From an uncultured Acidimicrobiia bacterium (GTDB lineage: Bacteria > Actinomycetota > Acidimicrobiia > Spongiisociales > Spongiisociaceae): a stretch of 9,459 nt of DNA. Positions within the stretch are counted from its first letter, which is position 1. Every line of letters starts with the position of its first letter. Positions 6,683 through 9,459 of the stretch are shown piece by piece. Where the stretch lies: contig CALCCX010000098.1 of NCBI GenBank assembly GCA_937900165.1, positions 1 to 9,459 of the forward strand, read 5' to 3'. The translations under genes were made by a program, and so were the position numbers. The notes under the pieces are model-generated. The model was not told the origin of the DNA. It did not search any database and saw nothing but the letters and a program-made list of their open reading frames with translations.

Positions 6683-7690
6683 TCAGGAGAACTTGGCGAT
6701 TCTCGCGGCCAGCTCGTCAACCACTTGATGGGCGAGCGTCGGCGATTCAAGGCTCGGGCGGGCATCACCGACCGGTCGCCCCTCTACTCCCTTGAGGGTT
6801 GCTGCAACCGAGCGTTCGATCGCTTCCAGGTTGTACCCGCCTTCCAGAAAGAACAAAATTCTGGACTCGGAAACCAGTGGAGCCAGACCGCCGGCCATCT
6901 CCGCATAGTCTGCCGGAACCAATCTCAGCCCGGCGAGTGGGTCGTCGACATGTGCGTCGTAGCCGGCCGAAATCAGGATCCAGTCAGGAGCGAACTCTCT
7001 CAACATCGGATGCACCACTTCGGTCATCGCCCTTCGGTACACGTCACCGGCAGTTCCCGCCGGGAACGGAAAATTGACAGTTGTCCCCAACCCTTCGCCC
7101 ACTCCCACATCGCTCATCGAGCCGGTCCCCGGATAGAACGGATGTTGATGAAACGAAACATACAAGAGATCCGGCGATGCCTCGAATGTCGACTGGGTGC
7201 CGTTCCCGTGGTGCACGTCCCAGTCGACTATTGCGACTCGCAGACCTTTCGTGATCAGCTCCTGGGCGGTTACCGCGATATTGTTGAACAGGCAGAACCC
7301 CATCGCCCTGGCCGATTCGGCATGATGGCCGGGAGGCCTAACCGCCAGGAACGCGACGTCCGCGCGGCCGGCGGACAGATACTCAACAGCAACATGTCCG
7401 GCGCCTGCGGCCCGTTTCGCCGCTTCCCAAGACGCTGAGACCGCCAATGTGTCCGGGTCGAGGGCGCCGCCGCCTGCCAGACAGAACTGTTCGATGGCCT
7501 CGATGTAGGAAGGTTCGTGGACAGTGGCCAAAGTCTCCATATCGATCTCTGGCGCCTCCAACTTGATCAGTGAGGATGCTCCCGCCCTGGCGCCCGCCAC
7601 CGCCGCCTCCAGTCGGGCAGGTCGCTCCGGATGTCGCGGGCCGGTGTCGTGCTCTGCGAAAACCGGATGAGTAACAAGCAGTGTGCGCAT
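6683..7690 (-). CDS. Histone deacetylase-family zinc amidohydrolase (AcuC/HDAC-like)
   Basis: Bacterial members of this superfamily remove acetyl groups from lysines, polyamines or small amides; the substrate here is unknown. The protein has 335 residues, typical for the family. Conserved features are HPERPARL (20-27), the active-site histidine pair in RPPGHHAE (H122, H123), MGFCLFNN (130-137), zinc ligands D158 and H160 in VDWDVHHGNGTQ, the third ligand D245 in SAGYDAH, and the catalytic tyrosine Y286 in LEGGYN. All residues for activity are present. The ATG at 7690 lacks a ribosome site and is preceded by TAGAAT with a 6-nt gap, so a leaderless mRNA is likely. It is divergent from a GNAT acetyltransferase; opposing acetylation and deacetylation of one target is a tempting but unsupported idea. 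Confidence 0.93.
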   Translation of the reverse strand: MRTLLVTHPVFAEHDTGPRHPERPARLEAAVAGARAGASSLIKLEAPEIDMETLATVHEPSYIEAIEQFCLAGGGALDPDTLAVSASWEAAKRAAGAGHVAVEYLSAGRADVAFLAVRPPGHHAESARAMGFCLFNNIAVTAQELITKGLRVAIVDWDVHHGNGTQSTFEASPDLLYVSFHQHPFYPGTGSMSDVGVGEGLGTTVNFPFPAGTAGDVYRRAMTEVVHPMLREFAPDWILISAGYDAHVDDPLAGLRLVPADYAEMAGGLAPLVSESRILFFLEGGYNLEAIERSVAATLKGVEGRPVGDARPSLESPTLAHQVVDELAARIAKFS

Positions 7691-7696
7691 CCGACA

Positions 7697-7702
7697 ATTC
7701 TA
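7697..7702 (-). promoter_or_regulatory. Putative -10 box of the HDAC-family gene (leaderless)
   Basis: TAGAAT (minus strand, 7702 down to 7697) is separated from the ATG by TGTCGG, so transcription should start at the start codon. No ribosome site and no -35 match are visible. Confidence 0.5.
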
Positions 7703-7745
7703 TGAGGCCAGGGCTCTCGATGCGTGTGCCTACCTCTGAGTTGCT

Positions 7746-7766
7746 ATCCGGATTCTCGCTCCGGAT
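7746..7766. repeat. Inverted repeat in the divergent HDAC/GNAT intergenic region
   Basis: ATCCGGA (7746-7752) and TCCGGAT (7760-7766) are perfect 7-bp arms around a 7-bp centre TTCTCGC. The site lies between the two divergent -10 boxes, so it may be a regulator-binding palindrome. It is too far upstream of either start to be in a leaderless mRNA. Confidence 0.5.
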
Positions 7767-7799
7767 GAATCGCAACCGCGTCGAGTTCGAAAATAACCC

Positions 7800-7812
7800 A
7801 ACTCGAAGAGTT
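7800..7812. repeat. Small inverted repeat AACTC-GAA-GAGTT
   Basis: Perfect 5-bp arms around GAA in the divergent intergenic region, with a related GAGTTCGA at 7783-7790. It may be a second operator half-site or chance. Confidence 0.25.
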
Positions 7813-7873
7813 CCGCCGGTAAGGCCGAAGCGGGGAAGGGAGGACTCCGACACTGGACCTGAGTCAGCCAATC

Positions 7874-7879
7874 TAGGCT
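7874..7879 (+). promoter_or_regulatory. Putative -10 box of the GNAT gene (leaderless)
   Basis: TAGGCT is followed by a 6-nt gap TGGGAG and then the GTG start at 7886. This is the same geometry as the divergent HDAC gene. The G-rich stretch directly against the GTG is too close to serve as a normal ribosome site for it. Confidence 0.4.
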
Positions 7880-7885
7880 TGGGAG

Positions 7886-8596
7886 GTGAATGTCTCAGGC
7901 CACTGGCCAAACGCGGTCGGACTCAAAAGCGGATGGGCCAAAGCTGAAACCCGCCCGTGGAACAAAGATATCAACGACGCCCATCTGCGGTTGATCCGTG
8001 GCAACACCGCGTTTCTGGAACGCTGCGTTGGAACCATCGGAGGTTTCGGCGTTGCAGGAGTGACCAGCCCACCTCTACTCCAAGAAAACCGCGGCATCTG
8101 GGAAAGGGCGGGATTCGAGGCACACCTCGAACTGTTGTTGTTCAGGCGCTCGCTGGTTGGCGGTCTAAAGGTTCCGGTCTCAGATGTTGTGTTGCTCAAC
8201 AACCCACCGTGGGTTCGCATGGTCGAAATCGACAGCTCCGCCTTCGATCCCGTCTGGAGGATGAGCGAAGCCGGCCTCAGAGAGGCTTTCGACGCAACCA
8301 ACCGTTCGACCGTCATGGCGACCTTCGACGAAGAAGTGCTCACTGGATTCACGGTCGTCGGCACAGCCGGCAACACCGGCTATCTACAACGGGTGGCCGT
8401 TGACCCCGATCAACAGGGCAGAGGCTTGGGTAGGGCATTGGTCCGAGCTTCGATGGGATGGGCAGTGAAACGAGGGGCAACGACCATGCTCCTGAATACC
8501 CAACCAGACAACGAAACATCCGCCAAGCTCTACGAGGCCGAGGGCTTCGAGCCTTTGGAACCCGGCCTCTCGGTCCTCCGTAAATCGACAGGCTGA
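7886..8596 (+). CDS. GNAT-family N-acetyltransferase, with degenerate N-terminal GNAT half
   Basis: An acetyl-CoA-dependent acyltransferase of 236 residues with unknown acceptor. The C-terminal domain (about 108-234) is a complete GNAT fold: the acetyl-CoA loop is in RVAVDPDQQGRGLGRAL (169-185), followed by a motif-B block with NTQPDNETSAKLYEAEGFEP (204-223). Residues about 35-90 (LIRGNTAFLERC, then ERAGFEAHLELLLFRRSL) resemble the last helix and strands of a second GNAT domain but lack a pyrophosphate-binding loop. The layout recalls tandem GNATs such as mycothiol synthase MshD with the first domain cut down. GTG 7886 is the only start possible upstream, since an in-frame TAG lies at 7874. 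An out-of-frame ATG at 7890 with GGGAGG 3 nt before it ends after about 34 codons. The DegV gene follows after 57 bp on the same strand. Confidence 0.85.
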   Translation: MNVSGHWPNAVGLKSGWAKAETRPWNKDINDAHLRLIRGNTAFLERCVGTIGGFGVAGVTSPPLLQENRGIWERAGFEAHLELLLFRRSLVGGLKVPVSDVVLLNNPPWVRMVEIDSSAFDPVWRMSEAGLREAFDATNRSTVMATFDEEVLTGFTVVGTAGNTGYLQRVAVDPDQQGRGLGRALVRASMGWAVKRGATTMLLNTQPDNETSAKLYEAEGFEPLEPGLSVLRKSTG

Positions 8597-8653
8597 GGGA
8601 CACGAACGGGTCTCGCTCTGGCTGTGACTACATGGCTGTGCCATCATCAGAGG

Positions 8654-9459
8654 ATGATCCGGGTGGTAACAGATTCATCGACCGATCTGCCGGTCAAAAT
8701 GACGGAGGAACATGACATAACAGTCGTACCTCTCAGCATCCGTTTCGGCGATCGTGTATTTGCTGATCGCTCAGAATTGACTCATGACGACTTCTGGGTG
8801 CAGCTCTCATCGTCTGGTCAGCTTCCAGAAACGGCTGCGCCCTCAGCCGGGCTCTTTCAGGACGCATTCGAAGATGCTCACAAGCAAGGCGCTGACGGCG
8901 TGGTGGCGGTTTGCCTGTCAGCGGCTCTGAGCGCGACCTACCAATCGGCGGTCATCGCGGCGGAACGTGTATCTGACCGAATCCCGGTCAGAGTGATCGA
9001 CTCCGGGTCTGTGACCATGGCCGCCGGGTTTCAAGTACTGGCCGCCGCGCGGGTGGCAACCGATGGCGGTGACCTCGAGGCCATCGTCACCGCCGCAGAG
9101 GAGGTCGTGTCCCGTACCAACGTGTTCGCGACACTGGACACTCTCGAATTTCTGAAACGTGGGGGCCGAATAGGAGCAGCCCAGGCATTCTTCGGAGGAA
9201 TCCTCAATGTGAAGCCGTTGATAACCCTGAAGGGGGGGGTTGTGACGCCGGCCGGCCGAGTACGGACCAGGCCACATGCACTGGCCGCGATCGCGGACCA
9301 TGTCGGCACCCTCGGGCCCATCAAGGAATTGGCCGTGCTCCACGGTGCAGCATCAGACGTCGAGGCCCTGACGGCCAAGCTGGCGATGCATTTTCCACGC
9401 CACCGCATCATCGCCGCCGAGCTGGGCCCGGTAGTCGCGACTCACACCGGACCAGGTGT
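8654..9459 (+). CDS. DegV-family fatty-acid-binding protein, 3' end beyond window
   Basis: DegV proteins bind a fatty acid; FakB members present it to the kinase FakA, others have unknown roles. The frame from ATG 8654 stays open to the last base and codes for 268 residues; full proteins are about 280-290, so only a short tail is missing. Visible blocks are VTDSSTDLP (5-13), PLSIRFGD (26-33), ETAAPSAGLF (59-68), LSAALSATYQSA (88-99), VIDSGSVTMAAG (114-125), TLEFLKRGGRIGAA (163-176), LNVKPLITLKGG (184-195) and the C-terminal GPVVATHTGPG (258-268). GAGG touches the ATG, too close for a standard ribosome site. CATCAT, 6 nt before the ATG, is a weak leaderless -10 candidate, and read-through from the GNAT gene is equally possible. 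No fakA is visible in the window. Confidence 0.94.
   Translation, partial: MIRVVTDSSTDLPVKMTEEHDITVVPLSIRFGDRVFADRSELTHDDFWVQLSSSGQLPETAAPSAGLFQDAFEDAHKQGADGVVAVCLSAALSATYQSAVIAAERVSDRIPVRVIDSGSVTMAAGFQVLAAARVATDGGDLEAIVTAAEEVVSRTNVFATLDTLEFLKRGGRIGAAQAFFGGILNVKPLITLKGGVVTPAGRVRTRPHALAAIADHVGTLGPIKELAVLHGAASDVEALTAKLAMHFPRHRIIAAELGPVVATHTGPG

Noticed and set aside
6584..7438. 284-codon plus-strand reading frame
   Set aside because: It is mostly antisense to the HDAC-family gene. Its composition is shadow-like and no domain is visible.
8632..8644. ATGGC-TGT-GCCAT hairpin between the GNAT and DegV genes
   Set aside because: A 5-bp stem with no U-tract is weak and likely by chance; it is not supported as a terminator.
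113..9459. A novel defence, mobile or biosynthetic system
   Set aside because: All eight genes belong to known families with mostly housekeeping roles. There are no clustered repeats, integrases, transposases or strings of unknown genes.

Overview
This is a GC-rich bacterial chromosomal window. By eye it fits an actinobacterium, possibly an uncultivated Acidimicrobiia-like lineage, but that placement is a guess. The reasons are the argC-argJ order, the PilT C-terminus, a CCA-adding enzyme joined to an HD domain, and three genes with a TANNNT box 6-7 nt before the start codon, the layout of leaderless actinobacterial mRNAs. I see no rRNA, tRNA, CRISPR array, transposon, integrase or phage gene. 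It is mostly ordinary housekeeping sequence, and I did not find a new multi-gene system.

The first 112 bases are not genomic. They are unresolved bases, a T-run and an Illumina P7/TruSeq adapter with its index. The adapter is fused in frame to the truncated 3' end of argJ and creates a false 12-residue protein tail. Genomic sequence starts at 113.

Six genes lie on the minus strand. In transcription order they are an HDAC-family amidohydrolase (7690-6683), the pilus-retraction ATPase pilT (6556-5474), a CCA tRNA nucleotidyltransferase (5302-3881), a membrane-anchored M1 metallopeptidase 13 nt behind it (3867-2272), then argC (2124-1093) and argJ (1096 to the contig end) as a translationally coupled arginine-biosynthesis operon. 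argC has a separate AT-rich promoter with tandem 8-bp repeats that could be an operator. The 171-bp gap between pilT and the CCA enzyme gene holds one long hairpin and one short one.

Two genes lie on the plus strand, divergent from the HDAC gene: a GNAT acetyltransferase whose N-terminal domain looks like a remnant (7886-8596), and a DegV-family lipid-binding protein cut off by the window end (8654-9459). The 195-bp divergent region carries both putative leaderless promoters and two small inverted repeats.

Apart from argC-argJ, and possibly the CCA-enzyme/peptidase pair, the neighbours do not form an obvious pathway. pilT has no other pilus gene nearby.
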